A stretch of DNA of 50,718 bases from Knoellia aerolata DSM 18566 (GTDB lineage Bacteria; Actinomycetota; Actinomycetes; Actinomycetales; Dermatophilaceae): the NCBI RefSeq assembly GCF_000768695.1, contig NZ_AVPL01000024.1, positions 1 through 50,718 of the forward strand. The letters run 5' to 3'. A model generated the notes under the pieces. It searched no databases, was not told the DNA's origin, and saw only the letters and a program-made list of their open reading frames with translations. Positions 16,943 through 24,145 of the stretch are shown here, in pieces; position 1 is the stretch's first letter, and each line of letters begins with the position of its first letter. Made by a program: the position numbers and the translations under genes.

Positions 16943-17956
16943 TCACGGCGGGGACGCGAGCCGGGCCAGCTCCGAGAGCCACAGCCGCGTGAACTCGGCC
17001 CGGGTCGTGCCGAGCACCTCGACGAAGGCCTCGTCCGTGGCCGCGTCGGCCGCCGCCGGGGAGCCGTCGACCACCGACGCCTCGTAGAACCGCTGCAGGA
17101 CAGCCGGTCCTCGTCGACGGTGGATGAGGTCGACCGCGAGCCAGGCGGCGAGGTAGGTGGGGGCGATCTCGCCCTGACCGGGGTCGAAGTCGGCCTGCGT
17201 GGGAAGCCGGGTGGGCCCCCGCGCCGCGTCGACCTCGTCGAGCAGCGCGGCGGCCAGCTCGGTCCTGCTGCGCCCCGACCCGGCGTAGCCCACATGGTCG
17301 GCGAACCCCTCGGCGAGCCACAACGGGGCGGCTCCGCCGATCGAGGCGCGGACCGCGACGTGGGTGCTCTCGTGGGTGATGACGAACTGGCGACCGCTCG
17401 GCGTCAACGACCGGAAGGCGTCGGGGTTGAGGACGACGCGGTCGCGCGTGGCCAGGCCGGTGGTGGGGTCGACGGGCCCGACGGTGACGGCCGCGACCTG
17501 GCTGAGGTCGTCGGCCCGGCCGACCAGCTCCCGGAAGGCCGTGGCGTCGGCGGGTGCCACGATCGTGACGCGGCGCGGCCACGTGGGGCTCCAGTGCTTC
17601 GCGACCTGGGCGACGGCACGGTCGGCCATCGTGGCGTATGCCGTGAGGGCCGCCTCGTCGACGGTGCCGGTCACGGTGCTGGAGGCACCGGTGACGGTGC
17701 GCGCGCCGGGGAGGGGCTCCTGCTCGGCGTCGGCGCCCGGTGGCGAGGCGGTCTGCGGCGTCGGGGTGTTCGGCCCCGGCTGGGGGGTCCCGGGCGCCGA
17801 CGTGCTCCGGGTGGCGGACGCGGACGCCGTCGGCTTCGGGGAGGAGCCGGCGCACCCGCCGACCACGAGCGTCGCGGACCCGACCACGACGGCCACGGTG
17901 ACGCGGGCACGCGCCGGGCCCCACGGCATACGGGAGTGGTGGTCGGTCACGGACAC
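16943..17956 (-). CDS. Putative lipoprotein with a metallopeptidase (HExxH) domain
   Basis: This 337-residue protein has a lipoprotein signal with lipobox VVGGC (cysteine about residue 35) and a proline/threonine/serine-rich linker to about residue 85. A domain with ITHESTHVAV (HExxH at about 195-199) follows, and 19 residues after it the LWLAEGFADHVGY helix supplies a likely third ligand glutamate. This is the peptidase MA-like gluzincin arrangement. It would be anchored to the outer face of the membrane. The GTG at 17956 is listed; the ATG at residue 10 would give a more typical signal peptide and may be the true start. An octamer copy (17924-17931) overlaps that ATG, read as Arg-Met-Pro. 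The substrate is unknown. Confidence 0.78.
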   Translation of the reverse strand: MSVTDHHSRMPWGPARARVTVAVVVGSATLVVGGCAGSSPKPTASASATRSTSAPGTPQPGPNTPTPQTASPPGADAEQEPLPGARTVTGASSTVTGTVDEAALTAYATMADRAVAQVAKHWSPTWPRRVTIVAPADATAFRELVGRADDLSQVAAVTVGPVDPTTGLATRDRVVLNPDAFRSLTPSGRQFVITHESTHVAVRASIGGAAPLWLAEGFADHVGYAGSGRSRTELAAALLDEVDAARGPTRLPTQADFDPGQGEIAPTYLAAWLAVDLIHRRRGPAVLQRFYEASVVDGSPAAADAATDEAFVEVLGTTRAEFTRLWLSELARLASPP

Positions 17957-17979
17957 GCGCCCATGGTGTCAGGCCGGGG

Positions 17980-18237
17980 TCAGCCGACCGCCCGCCCGAT
18001 GTCGAACGGGACTCGCTGCGAGCGGACCGTCGCCGCTGCCTCCGCCGAGACCAGCCCGGCGCGCACGCACGCCGTCACGGCGGCCCGCTCGTCCACGTCG
18101 AGCGGGAGCTCGCTGCCGAGCCCCATCGCCGCCGGGTCGACCATCGCGGTCACCATGCAGTCACCGCAGTGGAGGTCGCGCACCGGGCAGCGCGAACAGA
18201 GGATGGTCAGGCTGTCACGGGTCAGGTCGTGAGTCAT
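17980..18237 (-). CDS. Small four-cysteine protein (CX2CX6CX2C), function unknown
   Basis: This 85-residue protein is not recognised by name. Residues 14-27 read CSRCPVRDLHCGDC, a compact CX2CX6CX2C cluster that could hold zinc or an iron-sulfur cluster. The rest is helical and rich in alanine, with PLDVDERAAVTACVRAGL and a C-terminal VPFDIGRAVG. AAAGGAG seven bases before the ATG fixes the start. It is divergent from the exonuclease/GIY-YIG gene and lies 23 bases upstream of the metallopeptidase lipoprotein on the same strand. It could be a small DNA-binding or redox protein. Confidence 0.75.
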   Translation of the reverse strand: MTHDLTRDSLTILCSRCPVRDLHCGDCMVTAMVDPAAMGLGSELPLDVDERAAVTACVRAGLVSAEAAATVRSQRVPFDIGRAVG

Positions 18238-18342
18238 GTCGTCACTCCTTTCATCGGGCACCGCCCACGCTAGGAGCGGGCACTGACAGCCCTCCTCGCC
18301 CTCGTGCGGCCCGGCCTCCCGGGCGGTGTCGGCGGCCCCACC

Positions 18343-18348
18343 TAGCCT
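18343..18348 (+). promoter_or_regulatory. Predicted -10 of a leaderless promoter (exonuclease/GIY-YIG gene)
   Basis: TAGCCT ends seven bases before the ATG at 18356, and no ribosome-binding site is present. Confidence 0.45.
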
Positions 18349-18355
18349 CGCTCCC

Positions 18356-20071
18356 ATGCGGATGGTCCAGGGCACGCTCGACGACCTGGGCACCCCCCTG
18401 TCCGACGTGACGTTCGTCGTCGTCGACCTCGAGACCACCGGTGGCAGCCCCAGCGAGTGCGGCATCACCGAGATCGGTGCGGTCAAGGTCCGCGGCGGGG
18501 AGGTCCTCGGCGAGTTCCAGACGTTCGTCAACCCGGGCGAGCCCATCCCCGCGTTCATCACCGTGCTCACCGGCATCACCGACGCCATGGTGCGCAGCGC
18601 GCCGCGCGTCGAGCCCGCCCTCGTCGCCTTCCTCGAGTTCGCCGCGGGGTCGGTGCTCGTCGCCCACAACGCCGGGTTCGACATCTCCTTCCTCAAGGCG
18701 GCGTGCGCGCGGGCCGACCGCGACTGGCCGCGCTTCCCGGTCGTCGACACGGTGCACCTCGCCCGCCAGCTCGTGTCGCGTGACGAGGTCCCCAACCACC
18801 GGCTGGGCTCCCTCGCCCGGCTCTTCGGTGCCACCACGGTGCCCGACCACCGGGCCCTGCACGACGCACGCGCGACCGTCGACGTCCTGCACGGCCTCAT
18901 CGCCCGCGTCGGCTCCCTCGGGGTGCACTCGCTCGAGGAGCTCAAGGGCTACTCCTCACGGGTGCCCACCGCCACGCGGCGCAAGCGCCACCTCGCCGAC
19001 CACCTGCCCGAGGCGGCCGGCGTCTACCTCTTCAAGGACGGCCAGGGGCGCGTCCTCTACGTCGGCACCTCCGTGTCGATCCGCACCCGGGTGCGCAGCT
19101 ACTTCACGGCGTCCGAGCAGCGCCGGCGGATGGCCGAGATGGTGCGCATCGCCGAGTCGGTCACGCCGATCGTCTGCGCGACGCCGCTCGAGGCCGAGGT
19201 CCGCGAGCTGCGCCTCATCGCCGAGCACAAGCCCCGCTACAACCGGCGCTCCCGCCACCCCGAGCGCGCGTGGTGGGTCAAGCTCACCGTCGAGCCGTTC
19301 CCGCGGCTGTCGATCGTGCGCGACGTCGCCGGGGACGACGCCCGCTACATCGGCCCGTTCGCCTCGCGCGGCTCCGCCGACGACGCCGTCGCCGGGGTCC
19401 ACGAGATCGTGCCGCTGCGCCAGTGCCTCGAGCGGCTGTCGGTGACCCGGCTGCGGTCGGCCTGCGCGCTCGCCGACATGGGTCGGTGCGGCGCGCCGTG
19501 CGACGGCACCCAGAGCGTCGACGAGTACGCCGAGGTCGTCGCCGAGGCGGTGGCGCTCCTCACCGGCGACGCGCGCCCCGCGGTCTCCACGTGGCGCCAC
19601 CGGATGGACCACCTCGCCGAGCAGCAGCGGTTCGAGGACGCGGGGGTCGTGCGCGACCGGATGATCAGCCTCGTCCGGGGGGCGTCCCGGGCGCAGCGGC
19701 TCGACCCGCTGGCGCGCACCGCCGAGCTCGTCGCCGCGCGGCGCAGCGAGACCGGTGGCTGGGAGATCATGTGCATCCGCTTCGGCCGGCTCGCCGGAAG
19801 CACGCAGTCGCCGCGTGGCGCCGACCCGATGCCCTACGTCGAGGCCCTGCGGGCCAGCGCCGAGGTGGTCCCCGCCCCGCTGCCCCCGTCCACCGCCGCG
19901 ACGCCCGAGGAGAGCGAGAAGGTCCTGCGCTGGCTCGACGCCCCCGGTGTGCGGCTCGTCGACATCGTGGGGACGTGGACCTGCCCGGTCGGCGGAGCCA
20001 CGGGCATCCGGCAGGAGCTCGAGCCGGTGGAAGCCTCGAAGTGGAACGCACCGGGCTTCCGTTCGGCCTAG
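18356..20071 (+). CDS. DEDD exonuclease fused to a UvrC-like GIY-YIG endonuclease
   Basis: This 571-residue two-part DNA-processing protein starts with a DnaQ-type exonuclease (about residues 20-190) showing FVVVDLETTGGSPSECGITE (ExoI DxE), LVAHNAGFDISFL (ExoII) and the C-terminal HRALHDARAT (HxxxxD, ExoIII). The GIY-YIG domain (about 215-300) has AAGVYLFKDGQGRVLYVGTS and the arginine in RTRVRSYF, as in the N-terminal nuclease of UvrC. A UvrC-like region with RLRSACALADMGRCGAPCDG follows. The UvrC RNase H-like 5'-incision domain is absent. Actinobacteria commonly carry this fusion (Rv2191 in the equivalent position). A DNA-repair role is inferred; it is not a UvrC replacement. Confidence 0.92.
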   Translation: MRMVQGTLDDLGTPLSDVTFVVVDLETTGGSPSECGITEIGAVKVRGGEVLGEFQTFVNPGEPIPAFITVLTGITDAMVRSAPRVEPALVAFLEFAAGSVLVAHNAGFDISFLKAACARADRDWPRFPVVDTVHLARQLVSRDEVPNHRLGSLARLFGATTVPDHRALHDARATVDVLHGLIARVGSLGVHSLEELKGYSSRVPTATRRKRHLADHLPEAAGVYLFKDGQGRVLYVGTSVSIRTRVRSYFTASEQRRRMAEMVRIAESVTPIVCATPLEAEVRELRLIAEHKPRYNRRSRHPERAWWVKLTVEPFPRLSIVRDVAGDDARYIGPFASRGSADDAVAGVHEIVPLRQCLERLSVTRLRSACALADMGRCGAPCDGTQSVDEYAEVVAEAVALLTGDARPAVSTWRHRMDHLAEQQRFEDAGVVRDRMISLVRGASRAQRLDPLARTAELVAARRSETGGWEIMCIRFGRLAGSTQSPRGADPMPYVEALRASAEVVPAPLPPSTAATPEESEKVLRWLDAPGVRLVDIVGTWTCPVGGATGIRQELEPVEASKWNAPGFRSA

Positions 20072-20113
20072 TCTCGGACCACGGTCGCGCCGGTCCACCC
20101 CAGGAGGGCTCCC

Positions 20114-20605
20114 ATGTCCTATCCCCCACCGCTCTACACCGGCGAGGGCGGCGAGCGGTCCGCGTGGGTCCGGGCCGGTGACAGCGAGCCGGACCTCGTC
20201 TACCCCAACGGCAACCGCGTCCACTACGTCGCGCGCGGCGAGGCCACCGGTGGGCTGTTCGGCCTCTACCGGTGGGAGTTCGCCGGGCCACCGAGCGGCC
20301 CCGGCGCCCACTTCCACCGCACCATCTCGGAGTCGTTCTACGTCCTCGACGGCACCGTCTCGATCTTCGACGGCGACCGGTGGGTGAGGGCCGGGTCCGG
20401 CGACTTCCTCCACGTGCCGCCGGGCGGGCTGCACGGCTTCCGCAACGAGGACGGGCCCGCCTCGATGCTCCTGCACTTCGCACCGGGTGCGCCCCGCGAG
20501 GCCTACTTCGAGGGGCTCGCGCAGGACGGCGGCGTGGCCGCGATGAGCCCGGACCAGCGCGCCGAGTTCATGGCCTACCACGACAACGTCTGGGTCACGG
20601 ACTGA
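20114..20605 (+). CDS. Cupin-domain protein
   Basis: This 163-residue small beta-barrel protein shows the two cupin motifs: GAHFHRTISESFYVLDGTV (metal ligands His, His, Glu; about residues 57-75) and, about 25 residues on, FLHVPPGGLHGFRN with the second-motif histidine. Single-domain cupins include metal-dependent dioxygenases, isomerases and sugar or auxin binders; nothing narrows the choice. The AGGAGGG before the ATG fixes the start. It stands between the exonuclease and the Lrp-like gene on the same strand. Confidence 0.85.
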   Translation: MSYPPPLYTGEGGERSAWVRAGDSEPDLVYPNGNRVHYVARGEATGGLFGLYRWEFAGPPSGPGAHFHRTISESFYVLDGTVSIFDGDRWVRAGSGDFLHVPPGGLHGFRNEDGPASMLLHFAPGAPREAYFEGLAQDGGVAAMSPDQRAEFMAYHDNVWVTD

Positions 20606-20611
20606 CCCGGC

Positions 20612-20617
20612 TACGCT
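20612..20617 (+). promoter_or_regulatory. Predicted -10 of a leaderless promoter (Lrp/AsnC ligand-domain gene)
   Basis: TACGCT ends seven bases before the GTG at 20625; there is no ribosome-binding site. Confidence 0.5.
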
Positions 20618-20624
20618 GCGAGAC

Positions 20625-20903
20625 GTGATCACCGCCATCGTTCTCATCACCGCCGACGTCGACCGGATCCCCGAGGTGGCCCAGGAGGTCGCCGAGCTCG
20701 ACGGCGTGAGCGAGGTCTACTCGGTCGCCGGCGACGCGGACCTCATCGCCATGGTGCGCGTCCGCCAGCACGACGAGCTCGCGAGCGTCATCGCCGACCG
20801 CCTCAACAAGGTCGTCGGCGTCACGGGCACGGCGACCCACATCGCATTCCAGACCTACTCCAAGCACGACCTCGAGGCCGCCTTCAGCCTCGGCCTCGAG
20901 TAA
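20625..20903 (+). CDS. Stand-alone Lrp/AsnC ligand-binding (RAM) domain protein
   Basis: This 92-residue protein consists only of the RAM alpha/beta domain of Lrp/AsnC regulators: AIVLITADVDRIPEVAQEV, then VSEVYSVAGDADLIAMVRV and TATHIAFQTYSKHDLEAAF. No helix-turn-helix is present and the upstream sequence gives no room for one. Such stand-alone domains form dimers or octamers that bind amino acids and may modulate full-length Lrp proteins. It is convergent with trpD, which makes a link to tryptophan metabolism tempting but unproven. Confidence 0.88.
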   Translation: MITAIVLITADVDRIPEVAQEVAELDGVSEVYSVAGDADLIAMVRVRQHDELASVIADRLNKVVGVTGTATHIAFQTYSKHDLEAAFSLGLE

Positions 20904-20944
20904 CCCCCCTCACCGGCCTCAACCCAACACGTGGGCGGGTGGGG

Positions 20945-22015
20945 TCAGGCGGGTGCGGCCTCGCGGCTCGCGACGACCCAGCGGGCCAGCTGCGCCGCTG
21001 CCCCACCGGAGTCGATGGCCGCAGCAGCCCGGGTGACCCCGTCGCGGACCGCGGCGACGACCTCGCCCGGCTCGGTCCCCCCCACGTGCGCGGCGACGGC
21101 GAGGGCGGTTCCGGCGTTGAGCAGGACGGCGTCCCGGGCGGGACCCGCCTCGCCGGCGAACACCCGACGCGCGACCTCGGCGTTCTCGTCGGCGAGCCCA
21201 CCCTTGATGCTGTCGATCGTCGACACGCCGAGGCCGACGTCGGTGGGGTGCACCGACACCTCGGTGACCGCGCCGTCGCGCACCCACAGCACCGTCGTCG
21301 TCCCCGCGATCGACATCTCGTCCAGGCCCTCGTCGCCGCGGAAGACCGCCGCCGACGTCCCCCGGTCCGCGAAGACCCCGGCGATGACGGGGAGGAAACG
21401 GGCGTCCGCGACGCCGACCGCGGCATACGTCGGCTGCGCGGGGTTGGTCAACGGGCCCAGGAGGTTGAAGGCCGTGGCGACGCCCAGCTCGGCCCGGGCC
21501 GGACCCGCGAAGCGCATCGACGGGTGGAAGGTCTGGGCGAAGCAGAAGGTGATGCCGACGTCGAGGGCGACCTGCCGCACCTGTTCGGGGCTCAGGGTGA
21601 GGTTCACCCCGAGGGACTCGAGGACGTCCGCGGACCCGGACTTCGACGACGCCGCCCGGTTGCCGTGCTTGACGACACGCAGCCCGGTGGCAGCGATGAC
21701 CACCGACGACATCGTCGAGATGTTGACGGTGCCGAAGCGGTCGCCGCCGGTGCCGACGATGTCGATGGTCTCGCCCGGGACCTCGATCCGGCGCGCGTGC
21801 TCGAGCATGACGTCGGCGAGGCCGCGCACCTCGGCCACCGACTCGACCTTGGAGCGCAGGGCCATGAGGAAGCCGGCGACCTGGGCGACGCTCGCCTCAC
21901 CGCTCATGATCTGGTCCATCGCCCAGCGGGAGTGCTCGAGCGTGAGGTCCTGCCGGGCGAGGAGGCGGGTCAGCAGGTCGGGCCACGTCGGGCCCGAGGA
22001 CGCCGCGGCCGGCAC
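20945..22015 (-). CDS. trpD: Anthranilate phosphoribosyltransferase
   Basis: This 356-residue enzyme transfers phosphoribose from PRPP to anthranilate, the second step of tryptophan synthesis. Signatures: DIVGTGGDRFGTVNIST (PRPP/anthranilate loop), VVKHGNRAASSKSGSADVLE, FNLLGPLTNPAQP and MSIAGTTTV. The GTG at 22015 is used because it follows the receiver-gene stop by one base and gives the family's normal length; the longer frame adds only arginine/serine-rich shadow. The gene is isolated from other trp genes and next to ctaE, as in mycobacteria and Streptomyces. It carries an octamer copy at 21421-21428. Confidence 0.95.
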   Translation of the reverse strand: MPAAASSGPTWPDLLTRLLARQDLTLEHSRWAMDQIMSGEASVAQVAGFLMALRSKVESVAEVRGLADVMLEHARRIEVPGETIDIVGTGGDRFGTVNISTMSSVVIAATGLRVVKHGNRAASSKSGSADVLESLGVNLTLSPEQVRQVALDVGITFCFAQTFHPSMRFAGPARAELGVATAFNLLGPLTNPAQPTYAAVGVADARFLPVIAGVFADRGTSAAVFRGDEGLDEMSIAGTTTVLWVRDGAVTEVSVHPTDVGLGVSTIDSIKGGLADENAEVARRVFAGEAGPARDAVLLNAGTALAVAAHVGGTEPGEVVAAVRDGVTRAAAAIDSGGAAAQLARWVVASREAAPA

Positions 22016-22016
22016 G

Positions 22017-22475
22017 TCAGCGCGCCGCGGCGCGCTGGCGCGCGAGGCCCGCGATCGACTCCGCGATCCTGATCGGGTCGAGCGGGTGCGGCACCGCGTC
22101 GTCGGCCATCGACCACGCCGCGAGCCAGCCGTCCTGCGGGCGTCCGGTGAGCACGAGGATCGGCGGGCACTGGTAGATCTCGTTCTTGAGCTCGCGGCAC
22201 AGGCCGAGCCCACCGTTCTTGGCCGCCTCGCCGTCGAGGACGACGACGTCCCAGCCGCCGGCGTCGAGCGCCTCGGTGACGGCGAACGCGGTCGCGCACT
22301 CCAGCCAGCGGGTGACCTCGACGTCCCGTGCCGGGCGACGACCGGCCGCGGCGCGCACGGCGTCGCGGGTCGTGATGTCGTCGCTGTAGAGCAGGACCGA
22401 AACCTGGTGGATTCCGTCGGTGGACCGGGTCTGCGAGCCGGTCTCCGCGGGGGCAGCCGCGTGCGGTGAGGTCAT
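22017..22475 (-). CDS. Receiver-like (stand-alone response regulator) protein
   Basis: This 152-residue protein has a single CheY-like fold and no output domain. The acidic pair (LLYSDDIT), the phospho-acceptor position (VVVLDGEAAKNGG) and the conserved threonine (ILVLTGRPQDG) are present. The usual lysine before the last proline is replaced: VPHPLDP has histidine where KP is expected. Phosphorylation-dependent switching may therefore be altered. It is translationally coupled to trpD (stop and next GTG one base apart) and divergent from the ctaE-qcr operon; a similar protein sits between trpD and ctaE in Streptomyces, as I recall. No cognate kinase is nearby. Confidence 0.8.
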   Translation of the reverse strand: MTSPHAAAPAETGSQTRSTDGIHQVSVLLYSDDITTRDAVRAAAGRRPARDVEVTRWLECATAFAVTEALDAGGWDVVVLDGEAAKNGGLGLCRELKNEIYQCPPILVLTGRPQDGWLAAWSMADDAVPHPLDPIRIAESIAGLARQRAAAR

Positions 22476-22554
22476 GGCCTCATCCTAGCCACGCACGCTT
22501 TCTGGAACTGACCCGAGTTGAGTCGGGGGTCGGTGCAGCGCTTGACAGGGATTA

Positions 22555-22569
22555 CGGCCATAATGGCCG
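22555..22569 (+). promoter_or_regulatory. ctaE-qcrCAB promoter: -10 element inside a perfect palindrome
   Basis: CGGCCAT-A-ATGGCCG (22555-22569) is a perfect inverted repeat with one central base. Within it CATAAT (22559-22564) is a good -10 that ends seven bases before GTG 22572. A TTGACA at 22542-22547 is too close (11-base spacer) to act as a standard -35 for it. The palindrome is a candidate operator controlling the cytochrome bcc/aa3 genes. Confidence 0.5.
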
Positions 22570-22571
22570 AC

Positions 22572-23228
22572 GTGGCGATAGAAGCAGCGACTCGAGTCTC
22601 CGGTCCGGTTCCCAGCATCCCGGACTACGGTCCCGCGACGCGTCCCAACATGGTCGCGGTCGGCACCATGGTGTGGCTCGCGAGCGAGCTGATGTTCTTT
22701 GCCGCTCTCTTCGCCTTCTACTTCTCGCTGCGCGGCAACCTGCCCACCCAGTGGGCCGAGCGGACCGAGCTGCTCAACGTCCCCTTCGCCGCCGCCAACA
22801 CGCTCGTCCTCGTCATCTCGTCGGTGTGGTGCCAGCTCGGCGTCTGGAAGGCCGAGCGCGGCCAGGTCGCCCGCACCGGCGGCCTGCTCGACGTCAAGGG
22901 CTGGGGCATGCGCGAGTGGTACGTCCTCACCTACGCCTTCGGCTCGATCTTCATCGCCGGACAGGTCTACGAGTACGCCCACCTCGTGCACGAGGGCGTC
23001 ACCCTCAGCACCGACTCGTACTCGTCGATCTTCTACCTCGCCACCGGCTTCCACGGCATGCACGTGACCGGTGGGCTCATCGCCTTCCTGCTCATCATCG
23101 GACGGACGTTCACGACCCGTCGCTACACGCACCTCCAGGAGACCGGCGCCATCGTCACCTCCTACTACTGGCACTTCGTCGACGTCGTCTGGATCGCGCT
23201 GTTCGCGATGATCTACCTGCTGCAGTGA
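22572..23228 (+). CDS. ctaE: Cytochrome c oxidase subunit III
   Basis: This integral membrane subunit of the aa3 oxidase has about 218 residues and five hydrophobic helices. Typical blocks are [20 protein letters not shown], the acidic [24 protein letters not shown] and [15 protein letters not shown] prefer the GTG at 22572 because it sits seven bases after the -10; ATG 22563, inside the -10 palindrome, would add three residues. It heads the ctaE-qcrC-qcrA-qcrB operon, which encodes the proteins for the actinobacterial bcc-aa3 supercomplex. Subunits I, II and IV are encoded about 6 kb away. Confidence 0.95.
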   Translation: MAIEAATRVSGPVPSIPDYGPATRPNMVAVGTMVWLASELMFFAALFAFYFSLRGNLPTQWAERTELLNVPFAAANTLVLVISSVWCQLGVWKAERGQVARTGGLLDVKGWGMREWYVLTYAFGSIFIAGQVYEYAHLVHEGVTLSTDSYSSIFYLATGFHGMHVTGGLIAFLLIIGRTFTTRRYTHLQETGAIVTSYYWHFVDVVWIALFAMIYLLQ

Positions 23229-23291
23229 GGTGTCGGTCGTGACCGCCATCATCGGACCACCCACCCCCGAGACCCCCGACAGGACCGCACC

Positions 23292-24095
23292 GTGAACGCA
23301 CTGGCCGCCCGCCGCCGGCACCCGGCAGCGATCGCCCTCCTGCTCATGCTCGGCCTCCTCGTGACCGGGTTCGCCTACGCGGCCGTCGCGCCCCAGCCGG
23401 CGCAGGCCGAGACGAGCACCGCCGAGGACGTCGCCGCCGGCAAGCAGCTCTTCGTGGCCAACTGCGCCACCTGCCACGGCGTCAACGCCGAGGGTCGCGC
23501 CACGGGCAAGGGCGACCAGGTCGCCGGCCCCGCCCTCGCCGGCGTCGGCGCGGCCGCGGTCGACTTCCAGATGGGCACCGGACGGATGCCGATGCGCGCG
23601 CCGGCCGTCCAGGCCCCCCGCGCCACCGTCCAGTTCTCGCAGGACGAGATCGACAAGGTCGCGGCCTACGTCGCCTCGCTGGCGCCGGGCCCGGCCGTCC
23701 CGTCGGAGGAGGACGTCGACCCGAGCAAGGGCGACCCCGCCAAGGGTGGCGAGCTCTTCCGGGTCAACTGCGCGATGTGCCACAACTTCGCCGGCTCCGG
23801 CGGCGCGCTCACCCGCGGCAAGTACGCCCCGGCCCTCGAGGGCGTCTCCGGCAAGCACATCTACGAGGCGATGGAGACGGGGCCGCAGTCGATGCCGGTC
23901 TTCAACGACGGCAACATCGCCCCGGAGGAGAAGCGCGACATCATCGCCTTCCTCAAGTCCATCGAGGACGCACCGCAGCAGGGCGGGCACGCCCTGGGCT
24001 CCCTCGGGCCCGTGACCGAGGGCTGGTTCGCCTGGTTCTTCGGGCTCGGCATCCTCATCGCCACCGCCGTGTGGCTCGGGCAGAAGGCCGCCTGA
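23292..24095 (+). CDS. qcrC: Diheme cytochrome c subunit of the cytochrome bcc complex
   Basis: This 267-residue protein is anchored by an N-terminal signal/anchor helix and a C-terminal helix (WFAWFFGLGILIATAVWLG). It has two CxxCH heme sites, NCATCHG (about residue 60) and NCAMCHN (about 158), each followed by a methionine-containing loop (GRMPMRAP, QSMPVFN) for the sixth ligand. In actinobacteria this fused diheme subunit replaces soluble cytochrome c and passes electrons straight to the aa3 oxidase. The start is GTG at 23292. The spacing of 63 bases from ctaE holds nothing notable. Confidence 0.96.
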   Translation: MNALAARRRHPAAIALLLMLGLLVTGFAYAAVAPQPAQAETSTAEDVAAGKQLFVANCATCHGVNAEGRATGKGDQVAGPALAGVGAAAVDFQMGTGRMPMRAPAVQAPRATVQFSQDEIDKVAAYVASLAPGPAVPSEEDVDPSKGDPAKGGELFRVNCAMCHNFAGSGGALTRGKYAPALEGVSGKHIYEAMETGPQSMPVFNDGNIAPEEKRDIIAFLKSIEDAPQQGGHALGSLGPVTEGWFAWFFGLGILIATAVWLGQKAA

Positions 24096-24145
24096 GCCAT
24101 GCCGGCCACCGCCTCCCACGCACCGTCGACAGGATCGAACAGCCG

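Noticed and set aside
18356-20071. Annotation as UvrC or as the DNA polymerase III epsilon subunit
   Set aside because: The protein has both a DnaQ-like exonuclease and a GIY-YIG domain but lacks UvrC's C-terminal incision domain. It is the known actinobacterial fusion.
22542-22564. TTGACA and CATAAT as a standard -35/-10 pair before ctaE
   Set aside because: The spacer is only 11 bases, too short for the main sigma factor. The -10 alone fits a leaderless start better.
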